In this document: piece after piece, positions 49,601 through 62,000 of the stretch | Numbering within the stretch: the first letter of the stretch is position 1 | How the letters are laid out: each line of letters starts with the position of its first letter | NCBI RefSeq assembly: GCF_018691265.1 | Contig: NW_024881278.1 | Coordinates: 7,399,501 to 7,463,500 of the forward strand | DNA length: 64,000 nt | DNA from: Tyto alba | Taxonomy: Eukaryota > Chordata > Aves > Strigiformes > Tytonidae | Direction: 5' to 3' | The notes under the pieces: model-generated | The model's database searches: none | What the model was told of the DNA's origin: nothing | Seen by the model: the letters and a program-made list of their open reading frames with translations, nothing else | Translations under genes and position numbers: made by a program

Positions 49601-52600
49601 ATTAGCCTTCCTGAGTGAAATCTGTGTGTACAAACAATGTTAAGGTAAACGCTCCTTAGTAAGAGCTCTGTAACTCTCTGCATCAGCTTCTACCATGGAG
49701 GGTTCAGAAGGAAGAATATCCAGTGGGAGCCTTGGAGAGCAGGGAGACTGTCCAGGGACTTACTGTCTAGGGAGATTTTCTTTCAATCAAGTTTGTCTAA
49801 TAGAAAGATATTTCCTGTAGCTAGCAATATGTTTTCCTCTTTTTCAACTAATATAAACAATTTATACTTCCAACAGGGAGTCCAAATACACTTTGCTATT
49901 CTATTTTTAGCCTAAGCTGTAGTTTTGTTTTGGGACAGCTTCAGGTACATAGACTACATACGCAGGCTAAACAATGGAGACAACAAACAGTGGCAAAAGA
50001 GCAAGATGAAAGTTCCTGAAAGGAAAAATCAGTCTTTTTCAGACAGGCTTTAATTTTTTTTTGGAAGAAGGAAAGGACAAAAATTATCTGTGTCTACTAT
50101 TGGTGAGGGGAGAGAAAAAAAAGAATGACTGGTACAGTGTGTAAATTAAAATAATTTTAGTCATGTCAGTGAAAATATTTTTTTTTTCAAATGGAAAATA
50201 CTCAGTTTTGACTGTCTCAGTTTACCTACTGGCTGCTCCCTTCAGTACTTTCAATTTCTATGGCAGTACTTTCACTGATCATTTCTACAGTTGGGCATTC
50301 CACATTTCTTTTTTCTGTCTAGAGATAAATACTGAATATCTTACAGCTTAGATGGTTAACGTCCAGGTTAAAAGTGGGAAAGCAGTAGTTACTGAATTGT
50401 TAATTTTATTTGGTCAGAGTTTAGTGAAATAATTTTCCGCTTAACTCACTGTTGATATTTATGTTTGAAAAATATTTAGAATTGAAGGACTATATCATGG
50501 AGTGCACATGACTGCTGTGAATCAAGTCCCTATTAGAGATTTTTAGCCATACATCTTCTGTTCCTCTTTATCATAACAAATATTAACTGAGATCACATTT
50601 GGAAAACAGAAGCTTTGCTATCTTTGAATTATACTTAAGTATTCTTCGATTTCTGGTATCGTACTAGGGCTGATTCTACAGTCCCTTGGGGCTGTACAAA
50701 AACAAGGGGAGCAGGTGTTTCAGCAGGTTCTCAGGGTTAATTTCTGAAATTCAGGTCCCATCTTTGGAGCTAATTCTTTATGCACCTAAGTATTGCTGTT
50801 AAGCAACACAGGCTAATTACCTTGAGTAAAGTTCACATGTACAGATGAGGCTTGTTGGAATATTTTTGGCTTCTCTGAAAACATGAATCAGTGCAAACCA
50901 AACTAGCTGTAACTATTTTTCGTCGCTGTTTCAATCTTGTTGCTTCAATACACAAATAGTAAAATACAATGTAAAAGAAGCTAGAAACTAAATAATAAGT
51001 TTTATTGAAATATTTACCGGTACAAAGGCTCAATCTTGATATCCTTGCAATGATGTAAATTACTAAAGCCTAATGTAAGTATCTGCTAGATATGTGAGGC
51101 CTGGAAATAAATTGTTTTACATTTATGAAGTCAGAGGAAATATATTTGGCATAAACTGTTTCATAAAAAATTAATACAGGTCAATGCCTGACAGCCTGGT
51201 TTATCTTGTGTGTACTAAAGACAATTCCAGTGGTTTTGTGCTGAGTGCTATCAACTTTTTGGCTAAAATCTGTAATATTTATACACATTAATTATTTTAT
51301 TTATGTGAATACTTTTAATGAACTCATGAATGTAAATATTTTCACTGTGGAGTCTTGGTCAGTGCAAATTCTTCAGAGAAATTATTGTAATGCCTACTTT
51401 TTGGCTCTATTGTAACAGATATGATAATTTAAGCACATATCAGAAATATATTTATAAAAACCTTCATGGCAAATACTCTTTCTAAAATGTGTTTTGAGGA
51501 AGGACACATCACTTACCATTAAGGAAAAATTTATAGGAGTGTAATAACATTGATTTTATGTATGTTGGGAGACAAAGTTTAAATTTTTCAGATAAACTTG
51601 TCTGTGTAATCATGCTACATGTATTTAGAAAAAAAGGAGGTTTTTTTTAACTGACTACATTTGAAAATAAATTTATTGTAAAGGTTGTGGGCCAAATAAA
51701 ATCTGGTATCAGCATTTATAATCCTGTTGATTTAGTTGAATTGCATATGTTAAATCAGGTTTGGACCACTTGACTATCAACAGTTTGTTGATCTTTTGTA
51801 AAAAAGATCAAATTTAAGCCTTATCTGTGATCAAGCAAGTTTCTACTGAAGCTACAGTCATACCAACTAATTTCAGAGCATGTCAGCCATTGACCCAATT
51901 TATTACATAGTGGGACACTTAAAAGAGTAGATTTTGGTCTTTCTATGGATGCACTGAAATACTCAAATATATTCTGCCACTGGCCAAAAACCTTGGGTCA
52001 AATCTTCTGTGTTAGTTAAATATATCTGGATGAAGTAATAAATCAGATTAGTGTTTTACACTGATGAATAAGTTTCACCAATATAGTAATTGAAATGTGT
52101 TTGGTTGCCTAGGATTTCCTGCTGCAACATCAGTCTTACTGATATCTTTCTTAATACAGAGAAAAACTACTGATTCAGGTAAGAACACTGATTTTTTTTC
52201 TTGAAGTGTTGAAGCATAGGCATTCAGAGACATGCATCAGGTCTTGTAATTCATGGTTTCTAGCTGTGATACGTAGCGTAAAGGGCTTCAGAAGCATCTT
52301 TCTGTGCCAGGATGGAGTTCACTTTGCATGCTTTTCTTTATTAAATGCGAGAAGCACACCAGCACTAGAAATGCCTGGCTGATAAGCTGATGTACTTTTT
52401 ATCTACTTGGAGCGTGACTGACATCTTTGAACACTGTTGTATCTAAGCAGCTTGAATATGTGACCTCATTCCTTAAATACCATCACTTGAACAGCTCTTG
52501 TTGCTAAAATAAAAGCAGTGTTGATGCTCTGTTGTGAAAACTCCTACAGACCCTCTGACAAGCGCAAACTAAACCACACCTTCTTTTACTATGACAGAAA

Positions 52601-55600
52601 TGATTGCTTATTTGTAGCAATTACAGTGTACCTGTAGCAGCAATTACAGTGAAGGTCTTGCTTGCGGTTTTTATCCCATTCACTTTATATTAACCTGTGA
52701 GTGTCACAAAAAGCTCTGGGACATGGAATAAGACTAGGAAACAGACCTCAAGGAAAATGATCCCACAAAGGTAAAGTGGCTGAATAATTTTATTTTCTTA
52801 TAATAAGTAGTTTGTTAACTACTCCCTAAACTGAGGGAAGATTGGAGTTGAGCCAAACTTTCCCGTAAAATGAAAAGAGGCCAAGATCAGCTTTCTCATT
52901 TTATGCTGTCTTTTAATGATCTGAAATAAGGCTTCTGCAATGCAGGCCTGTGTCAATACTTTGTTAAGCATAATCACCATTTTAAAAACACAAGCTATGC
53001 CCTCCATTCAAACACAACTATGTGTTTCTCTAGAAGCAGTGTTTGTAAGTTTTCTCCCAAGAGGTGATATTTGGAAAAGCTGAACTTTTACCGGGCAGCT
53101 GAAGTTTGGACTGGTGAAAAATAAGTTTAAAGTTTTCATCTATGAAAAAACATTTTTGCGAGAGGCTGATGTGCAAATTCCCTGCAAAGTAAATAAAAAA
53201 GAAAAAAAGTTTCTTATTTTAGTGACCATATTTATTGACTATTGTTTAAGCAGTTTTTTCAGTTAGTTTGAGTTTGGTGCTTAAAATAGTATTTTGAAAT
53301 GCAGTTGTGCCTACATAATTGCATACCACTATTTGCAGATGCATTTATGACTATAAATGCAAACTCTGTTACTTGTTACATTTTGTCACTATTGGCAGTA
53401 TTGAGGCAAATGCCATAAAGGCCAAAGGAGTCACAGGGCAGAAAGGGTCTCCAGGTAACTACTGCATCGTTAATCTAGACCTCTCCCCTCAAAAGCTGGC
53501 TATGAATTTTTTTAAATTGTGTTTTATTTTCAGAATATAACCTAATATTCTTAAAGTAAAACCTTTTTTATATATAAATCCTGCTCTTAGGTCCAGTCCA
53601 GAAAATACTTTGCTACGAAGTAATATGAATTGCATCAGGATCAGTGTATGCTTGGCACCTATTTCTTAGGGCTCAGTATTATTTTGTTAAGGGAAGAGTG
53701 TGACCAAGAGTGACAACTCTAATTTTTATTTTAATTTATAACAACCTGATATAGCATTTACATAAAAATAAAGGACTTCGGTGTAACTTTGGATACCAAA
53801 CCTGCATTTTGGAGAAAAAAAGGAAAAAAGCACTTGAATACAATCTCCGTGTAACTTTGGTGATCACAGGAGGTTGGACATTTCTGCAGGAGAAAGGTGG
53901 TAAATGCAGGCAAGGTGCTCGTTAGCTGGGCACATTTGTATACCTGCTGGTGAGGCAGGGAGGACGCGGGAGCCTGTTTGGCACTTGGGAAGGTGAGGGA
54001 ATTGCTGCCTTGGAGAAAGCGCTTGGGTCGAGATTCCACAAGGCTTTAAAGGTCAAGAGGAAGCACCTTGAGGCCAATATTGAATGTGGCTGGCAACCAG
54101 GGTAACTAAGCCACTAAAGGAGTTATGTGCTTACTCTGTCTGCTGCCAACAAAACTCCTGCCAGCATCTTTTTGTAGTAGATGAAGTCTATTAATTCTGC
54201 ATGCATACACATCAGCAGAAAGGGTCTAACAGTACGCTGATCTAAATGGAACAAAACACAGACATGAAGAAGGACAGTTGCATCTGAAAGAGGCAAGGAA
54301 GAGTATTGGCAATATTCCCCAAAAAAAGGAGAAACATTTCACTCCCATGAAGGCACACTGGTTGTGCACTGGACCAGAGATTCCTAGACTTGAGAAAGAG
54401 CAGTATGAGATGTTGTAAAAGAAATGCAGAATTTAAATTTTATCTAGATAACATGGACATTTGCTCTGTTCATACTGCATTAATTTGCAGGCTTCTTAAC
54501 ACTCTGCATACAGAGTCAGGTGCACTGACAACGCACAGAAGTGGCAGATGGGATAGTGGTAATGATTTTTAATTACATCTTTGTGATACTTGGCATATGA
54601 ATGAAATTTAAGCTTCCTGATGATTTTATTAGATCTATAAGTGAAAAATGTACAGATTGAAGGAAAGAACTGAGAATAGTGCTGTGAGAAGATCCATAAC
54701 GAGTGATTTAATGAAGTAGTTAAATCCACTGTAGAACACAAACTGTTTTTAATTGGAAACATTGGGCAGTTTAATCTATCAAATGTTCAGAGGAAATCAA
54801 ATACCCCGTTGTATAAAAAGCAGCTGGGACACAAGGAGAATGGCACTTATATCAGTGCTCTGTAAGAGGTCAATGACAATTTTAATTGATGCTATTTCAG
54901 TTCTTGTGGTATGGTGGTAACTAGAATAGAAATATCTGAACTGCTTGTTCTTAGAAATATGTGGACTTTATTCAGGAGAATCTTCAGCTTAGAATCAAGT
55001 ACAAAGATTAGATGAAATCTGCAGATACAAGAAAATGATTGTAGTTGAAGATCATTTTATGGGTACATCCCATTCCATTAATTTCTCAAAAATACAGGGA
55101 ATGTCAACATTCATTTATTGTCAAAGACACAGTTAATAGTTAAGGCAGATATCATTAAAAATGGATGTCGCACAAAACCTAGTATGCAGTTCTAAAAAAA
55201 AAGTTTATAAACAACAATTGTTTTAAAGATTTATTTCCTTGATTTTTTTAGACTTTGCAGAGCCCTTTTATGGCTTGTTCTTTGTCAGCCTGAGATCACA
55301 GCATGGTCCTGCTAAATCCATCTCCTGATTTCTTTGGTGTCAGTGTTGCATAACAGCCCAAATTGAAACTGTATTACTAAAGTAGTGGGAATATGGGCTC
55401 CAGTTTGAACGGTATCATAATTCACAGTTAAGTTTTGCTTTTTTCAAATATACAGAGAATGATTGCTGTAGGGCATTAGAGACGAGAACAGGAAACAGAA
55501 TGTAATTAATTTTGGAGGTAGAGTATTTCTAAAGTTTATCTGAGAAGAGTCATTCATTTAAAAATTGTATGAAAAACAAGAAGATAAAAATTTCTAGCTT

Positions 55601-57249
55601 TTGGTCTTTGCTACGGGCTGAAAGCTTGTAGTAGGATATTGGGAAGTGTTTTTTAGCTTGTGGTATATGGGTATGTGAAGCGTGGATAATATTTTGACCT
55701 TTCTGTACTAAACATGGGGAAGGTGGACTTTGGGAGTCAGATGGTCCCATCTGTTTCCATGTCTCTGTGATGTATGGTAAATTTGGTATCAGACTTTAGC
55801 TTGGAGTGTTATTCTGCACAGAGATATCTTCTAATACTATGCTTTTCATGTAGCCCACGTTTCATTTAGTTAATTTTAAACCTCTTAAGCCTAACTGTAG
55901 CAAGCCAGATCCTCAGCTAACACTAATTCCCAAGAGCATGTTGATTTCAATGAAGCAGCCTGTATCTATACACGCTGAGGATCTAATCCAGTAACTTTGT
56001 ATGAGAAAGTTGGATCTGATTTTAGTGGCAACTCTCTTAAACAAATAATATAAACTCCCTAGGGCTAATCTTTATCCAGGTTGGTAAAAATTCAAGATCA
56101 ATTCACTTTTCCAAGACAAAAATATACATTTGCATGATTTCACACGTTTCTGGGGTTGCACTTTGAAAGTAGTATAGTCTACCAATGTTATTAACGTGTA
56201 AAGCTGTGACAAAGTGCTGTGGTATTCTTAGAATGAGGTTGTGCTCCTTACACAGCAGAGCTGTGTAGAAGAAAATCTCCCTCTGGAGAAACAAGGGGGA
56301 GATGATTTCTGCAGGGCCGCTGCATGCCCAGAAAGTGGTCTACAAGCCACAGTTCTCAAATTGATGCAGCAGGGTTTCAGCTCTATTCTTGTGGTATTTC
56401 AAATCCTCATGAACACTGAGGATTGTATTAATACTGGTAACTTTATGTTAGGACAACACCAACTTATTTTTAGGTGTCTTTTTTCCCCCTGCCAGCTGTG
56501 GTCCACGTTGCTCTCCCAAACTCTTGTCAGCTCAGCTCACTTGTGTTTCTCACTTCATCACACCAGTCGCTGGGTATGAAATGCCTATACCAGAGTTATA
56601 CTTGCTTCAGCTGAAGAAGCGATGAGTTAAATAGCTGCATGTCTTGAACAGTTCATTTCCAAGTTTGAATACCTTTGGGTTTTTTCCCCAGCTCTATTGT
56701 GCTTTCTGGGTTTTAGGTGTAATCCTTCCAAAATGCTTTAATCACATTAATGATTTAATCATAGTTTTGCTTATTACTATTATTATACATTCAAATGTCT
56801 TTTCACCTTTTATTTGTAGGTGGGTTTTTTGCTTAATAGTCATTTGAGGATGAATTCTTAATCTATAAGAAGTTCAATCCAAGTGTATTCATAAATGCAG
56901 AGACTCAGATTTGTTATTATTCATTAAATGAATGCATGGTTGTTGCAGAATATTGTCTAACTTAGGGTAACACCTTCCTATTTTAGTATTTTCATGAAAC
57001 TGGAACAAGTAGAATGGAAGGTCAGGCTGCAAAGTCAGTCCTCGTCATTCGAAAACCACTATCAACTGCCTCTTGATTTATCTTGCACCAGATTTTAGTC
57101 CTCTTCCCTTCAGACACCCAGAAACAACTGCATTTTACTGTAGTAACACTTACATGCACATGCCTGAGAGAAAAACTGGTCCTTAGAAATAGGTTTTGAA
57201 TGAGAACAGAGAGTAGAGAATAATATAGGCTTAAATGTATATCTAAAAT

Positions 57250-57389
57250 AACAGAACTGAGTCAAACTATAAATACATTTAGTGCATCAAGGTAACCTGA
57301 AGTTAGATTTTTTTGCTGCTTTTCTGCCTCATCTGGTTTTCTGCTTGTAAGGAGGATTTTGTGCCCTTTCTTCTATCTTCATTTCAAGT
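57250..57389 (+). repeat. ~140 bp tandem duplication, first copy
   Basis: It starts AACAGAACTGAGTCAAACTA and is followed directly by a second copy at 57390 with scattered substitutions and small gaps. Shared blocks include GGTAACCTGAA, GCCTCATCT and TTGTGCCCTTTC/CTTGCCCTTTC. Confidence 0.85.
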
Positions 57390-57529
57390 AACAGAACTGA
57401 ATCAAACTATTAATACATTCAATGCAGCAAGGTAACCTGAAATTACATTTTTCACTGTTTCAGTGCCTCATCTATTTTTGTGCTAGAAAAGGGGATTTCT
57501 TGCCCTTTCCTTTTCATCTTCATCTCTTA
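57390..57529 (+). repeat. ~140 bp tandem duplication, second copy
   Basis: It starts AACAGAACTGAATCAAACTA. Divergence from copy 1 is moderate, so the duplication is not recent. The right border is approximate. Confidence 0.8.
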
Positions 57530-58192
57530 CAATTTCTGTATATTGAGCTCATGATTAATCTCATTCTTTTTCTCCTAACCCTCTCATGTCTGGCCACAGG
57601 CCACTCTTTCAAAAACTTAGAGATACAGATTACATTTTGTTCTGCCTATTTTCTTTCTTCTCCAGCTGCTGCTGACTGACACTACGTAGCGTGTCCTCCC
57701 ATCCAGGCTGCAAAGCACCAGGAGCTTGCTCAGCTATCATTCACAGTTTCTGTGCACAAATTCCCACCTTTTTAATTTGCCATTTCAATCTTTTCCCCAC
57801 TAAACCATCACTGACAAGCCCCAAAACTCCTAGTTTCAGTATGGCGTTGCTCTTCCTGAGAAAATTACTTCATTCAGACACATGGATAAGAACAGCCAGC
57901 TGTTCTTCATACTTAGGTGGCCATTATTTTTGTAAGAGTACCACACAGCTTAGAACAGTGTCAGAGTTTCTGTGTAGCAGCATTGAGAATTATCTCTTCT
58001 AATAATCTTGCGGGTTCTTTATCCAAGCCTTGCCAAACCTCAAACCTGCCTATCTTGTCAAATCACATGTGACGTTGCCCCAGGTGACGTGGCTACAAAC
58101 ATTGCCCACACATCTGTGTGTTGCCAATATTCAGAAATTATTTTAAAATAAATCGATCATGTGCTGACATGAAGCCTGACATGCTGGCAACA

Positions 58193-59080
58193 CGGACAGT
58201 GGGATCGAGTGCGCCCTCAGCAAGTTCACCAATGCCACCGAGCTGTGTGGTGCGGGGACACGCTGGAGGGCAGGGATGCCATCCAGAGGGGCCTGGACAG
58301 GCTGGAGAGGTGGGCCCATACAAACCTCATGAAGTTCAACAAGGCCAAGTGCAAGGTCCTGCACGTGGGTCGGGGCAACCCCAAGCACAAATCCAGCCTG
58401 TGCCATGAGTGGATTGAGAGCAGCCCGGCCGAGAAGGGCTCGGGGGTGTTGGTGGGTGGAAAACTGACTGTGAGCCAGAAAGCCAACCGTGTCCTGGGCT
58501 GCATCGAGAGAAGTGTGGCCAGCAGGTCGAGGGAGGGGATTCTCCCCCTCTGCTCTGCTCTTGGGAGACACCCCCCCTCCCAATGCTGTGTCCAGCTCTG
58601 GGGCCCCCAACATCAGGACATGGACCCGCTCGATCAGGTCCAGAGTAGGGTCAGAAAGATGCTCGGGGGGGCGGGAGCAGCTCCCCTGTGAGGGCAGGCT
58701 GAGAGAGCTGGGGGTGTTCAGCCTGGAGGAGGGAAGGCTCAGGGGAGACCTTACAGCAGCCTGCCAGGGCTTAAAGGGGCGACAGGAAAGGTGGGGAGGG
58801 ACTCTTTGTCAGGGGGTATGGGGATAGGATGAGGGATGACTGTTTCAGACTGAAAGACGATAGATTTACATGAGATATAAGGAAGAAATGCTTTACTGTG
58901 AGGGTGGTGAGGCACTGGAACAGGTTGCCTGGAAAAGTTGTGGCTGCCCCCACCCTCGAAGGGCTCAAGGCCAGGTTGGGCGGGGCTTGGAGCAACCTGG
59001 GCTGGTGGAAGGTGTCCCTGCCCGGGGCAGGGGGGCTGGAACTGGATGACCTTTAAGGTCCCTTCCAACCCATTCTATGA
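58193..59080 (+). mobile_element. 5'-truncated CR1 LINE
   Basis: This GC-rich block encodes the end of the CR1 reverse-transcriptase protein. Visible pieces are [39 protein letters not shown] and [20 protein letters not shown], then in other frames the LRELGVFSLEEGRLRGDL region. The 3' UTR ends GGTCCCTTCCAACC CATTCTATGA, typical of avian CR1. Frames are broken by indels, so the copy is dead. The 5' border is approximate because truncation leaves no signature. It runs in the plus direction. Confidence 0.93.
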
Positions 59081-62000
59081 AGCAGAATAAATGGAAACTA
59101 AATTGTTTTGTATATTGTGCCATTAACTTAATGGGCATAATGATTCTTCTGAAGTTTTGCAGTGTGGGTTACCAGCACCTGGTTCAGCAGTGCTTCCAGG
59201 TGTTTGGCCTGATTGCGGAGTGTGCAAAATATGATTGAAAAAGAAATAAAAAAGCCCATCCTGGCAGGAGGTATTTATAATATCTATGTATCATACAGGG
59301 GCTGTGATCAGGATTGTGGGTTTGTTGTGTTATGAAGTGTGTGCAGTTAGCTATAATATAACATATAATGCCTGTATATGCTATCTGTTATTCTGGTCTG
59401 CTTATGTATCTAAATTTAGTATTATAGGATACTATTCTTAGGTCACTGGAGATACTTTTTTATACTTTCTTGACTCTTATTTCTCAATGCATGTATATAT
59501 TTCCTTGCTTGCTTCTAGATCTGTCTTTCAAATCCAAGCAAATCCAAAACAACTGCAAGAGAAATCAGCTAACCAATAATGGTAGGTAGCAAACTGACTG
59601 CTCTTTTTCCACTGACCTCTTTGGTTTGTTGTTACCTCATTTTTCCAAAACACCCCCACGCAACATGTCTTTCATCCACCTGTTGTACTGGGTTTTGTGA
59701 CTGTGTGTAGGAGGAATCAACTTCTTAACATGCCAGTACATTGCATAACGCAGTAGGCCTTGGTACTTGACTGGGAAGCCTAAGCACTTCATAGGGTAAA
59801 CATGAACCTAATGAAAGCCAAACAGCCGGTCAGGCCAGAGATGATATATTTTGCTTTTTTGGTTCACATTTTGCATATACATTTATACATATGTACGTAT
59901 ATATGCCACACACAACTATAAACGCATAAATACTTGGGCTGAAGGAATATCCATAATTTGAACTGAAATTTCCAAGAAGAGAGGAAGACAAAACCCCTAA
60001 CACAGTGTGTTTAAAAGTTACATATTGGCTGGAATGCAATAAAAATTTAAATGTCATTCAGCTGCTATAAAATGATCTAAAATTGAACCAATGTATCATA
60101 TACTGTGTATTTATATGGGGGCATCTGATTTCATTGTTAAAGGAGTTCAAATAGCACTTACTATTTCTGAAAAATATGGGAGATGATATTCTATTTTTAG
60201 GAATAATGTGTTTATTTTTATTTGGTTGCAGCTAGCTGGATGCTAAATGAAAAAGTAAGAATTAACCAGTCCTGGGCTGTTTTAGTCTGAGGGCACTAAA
60301 GTTAATAGTTTTAGATGGTGCCAGTTGCCAGTGCTGATCTTTCTATTCTGTGGGTCAGCAGCTGGAAGTCTAGTCCATTTTAGCATCCCTTTTTGTCTGC
60401 CCCCAGCTGTCTTTCCTCTTATCCCGCAGTGGGATACATAAATTACTTTCAGAAGTTCAGCATCCTGAGGCAGCCACAGAAATGGATTTTGGAGATAAAA
60501 AAAAAAAAAGAACAAAAGTGCAGATCAGGGCAGAGAGGCTGAGTCTCCAGAAGTAATAACAATCACCCACTTTGCAGAAAAGCTAGGATAGAAGTTTTTG
60601 ATGAAGTGTAATGTTCAGTTAATATAAAATGCATACACATCTTGGTATCTTACAACCTCTCTTTTTGTTATATTATTGAAGAAAAATAAAGGATACTTTG
60701 CTTCAAAGAAAGAATTCATTACAACTATTGAACATCTGTACAAACTGCAAGCTATAAGAAGGGCTAAACCAGGTCAGATGAGCAGCAATATGATGACAGT
60801 GATGATCTGGTGAGGGGATTTGTCTAAAAGTGAACTGAATTTGAGGATTCCTCTAAGACAAGAGTAGAAGGTAAGCATGGCACTTGCATAAGTGCTGAAA
60901 AGAGACCACATGATTGATCAGAGGTACATCTTACCATCTCATCAGTCACATGAGCATGCCAAAGTGTGAAGAAACTGCATGGATATTGTCTGTGATCACA
61001 CAGCTACAGAGCAAAATAGGGGAAATCTTAGATTCAACTAATAGGAACAAGGAGGCTGTCTTCTCACCATCGAAAGAATTTATTTAAAATGGCAGTCAAT
61101 AGGCCTGTTGTTTGAAGTTCGTTCTTTTTTGCTAGGATACGTACAAAACAGTTTTGTACTGTAAGAAATCCAATGTGCTGAAAGAATAAATAATATTGAC
61201 ATGAATTCGGTGGCAGCCTATAAGTATGCACATATTTGTATGCCTTATTAACTTGTTCCTCCTCTAGATTATAGTCTAAGTAAGAGAAATTACTACTGGC
61301 GTAGTGTCAAAAAGCTGCTTGTCATCACTCAGTGAGGTTGCCTTTAGAGCAGACTACACACTTGAAGCATTATATGATTTTATTCTTCTAGCAGCAGTTG
61401 TTTGAAACTGATTTGTCAGGTGACATTTTGGAAAAAAATGGAAATTCTAGGGAAGTCATTATTCTCATGAAAAATCTGAGTGAACAGAGATTACGTAAAA
61501 ATAAAAATTGCAAGCAAAGAGAAATGGAGAATTAAATAATTTTCTGAGGGTAGACACTGCCTGCTATCTTAGTTCATCTATCTTAGCCATCATAGTTCAT
61601 CTGTAATAGCTTCAGGAATGTTGTAATGTGCTCCATCAGAAAGATCTGTTCAACATTACAATAGCACAATGTAAAATTTACAAGAACTCTGTTCAATCAA
61701 TTTAGTGGGATAAATCTTAAAGACTGCTAGTTCTAAATTCTGATTTTATTTTCTAAAGCTTAAAGTGGGTAAGATTTAGGTGAGAAACAGATAACATACA
61801 GCTAGCTACCTCTAAAGCCAAACGGATTTCTTCCAATTTACACAGGCATTTCTGCCCAGGATATGGTCATGTTATAGTTATTTCCAGGTTCATACATTAA
61901 AACGTGCACTATTTAGCAACCTGATTCTGCCTCATGGACTAAACCCAGTTAATATTAGATAATAGCCTGTGCTGAAGTAGTAATTTGAGCAGATATTACA

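Larger units (their letters stand above)
29657..57249. other. Central gene desert between CLHC1 and the expected RTN4 side
   Basis: I see no supportable gene. It contains mononucleotide runs, a 21 bp tandem repeat, two copies of a 37 bp sequence and possible homeobox/octamer-rich elements, listed separately where distinct. By human synteny the next gene should be RTN4, but none of its exons were recognised. Confidence 0.6.

Noticed and set aside
53399..53454. Collagen-like exon GVTGQKGSPG with acceptor and donor
   Set aside because: Only three G-X-Y triplets, the wrong phase and split for a fibrillar collagen exon, and no neighbouring collagen exons. Most likely chance.
58143..58613. 156-codon minus-strand frame over the CR1
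   Set aside because: It is the antisense shadow of the CR1 reverse-transcriptase sequence.
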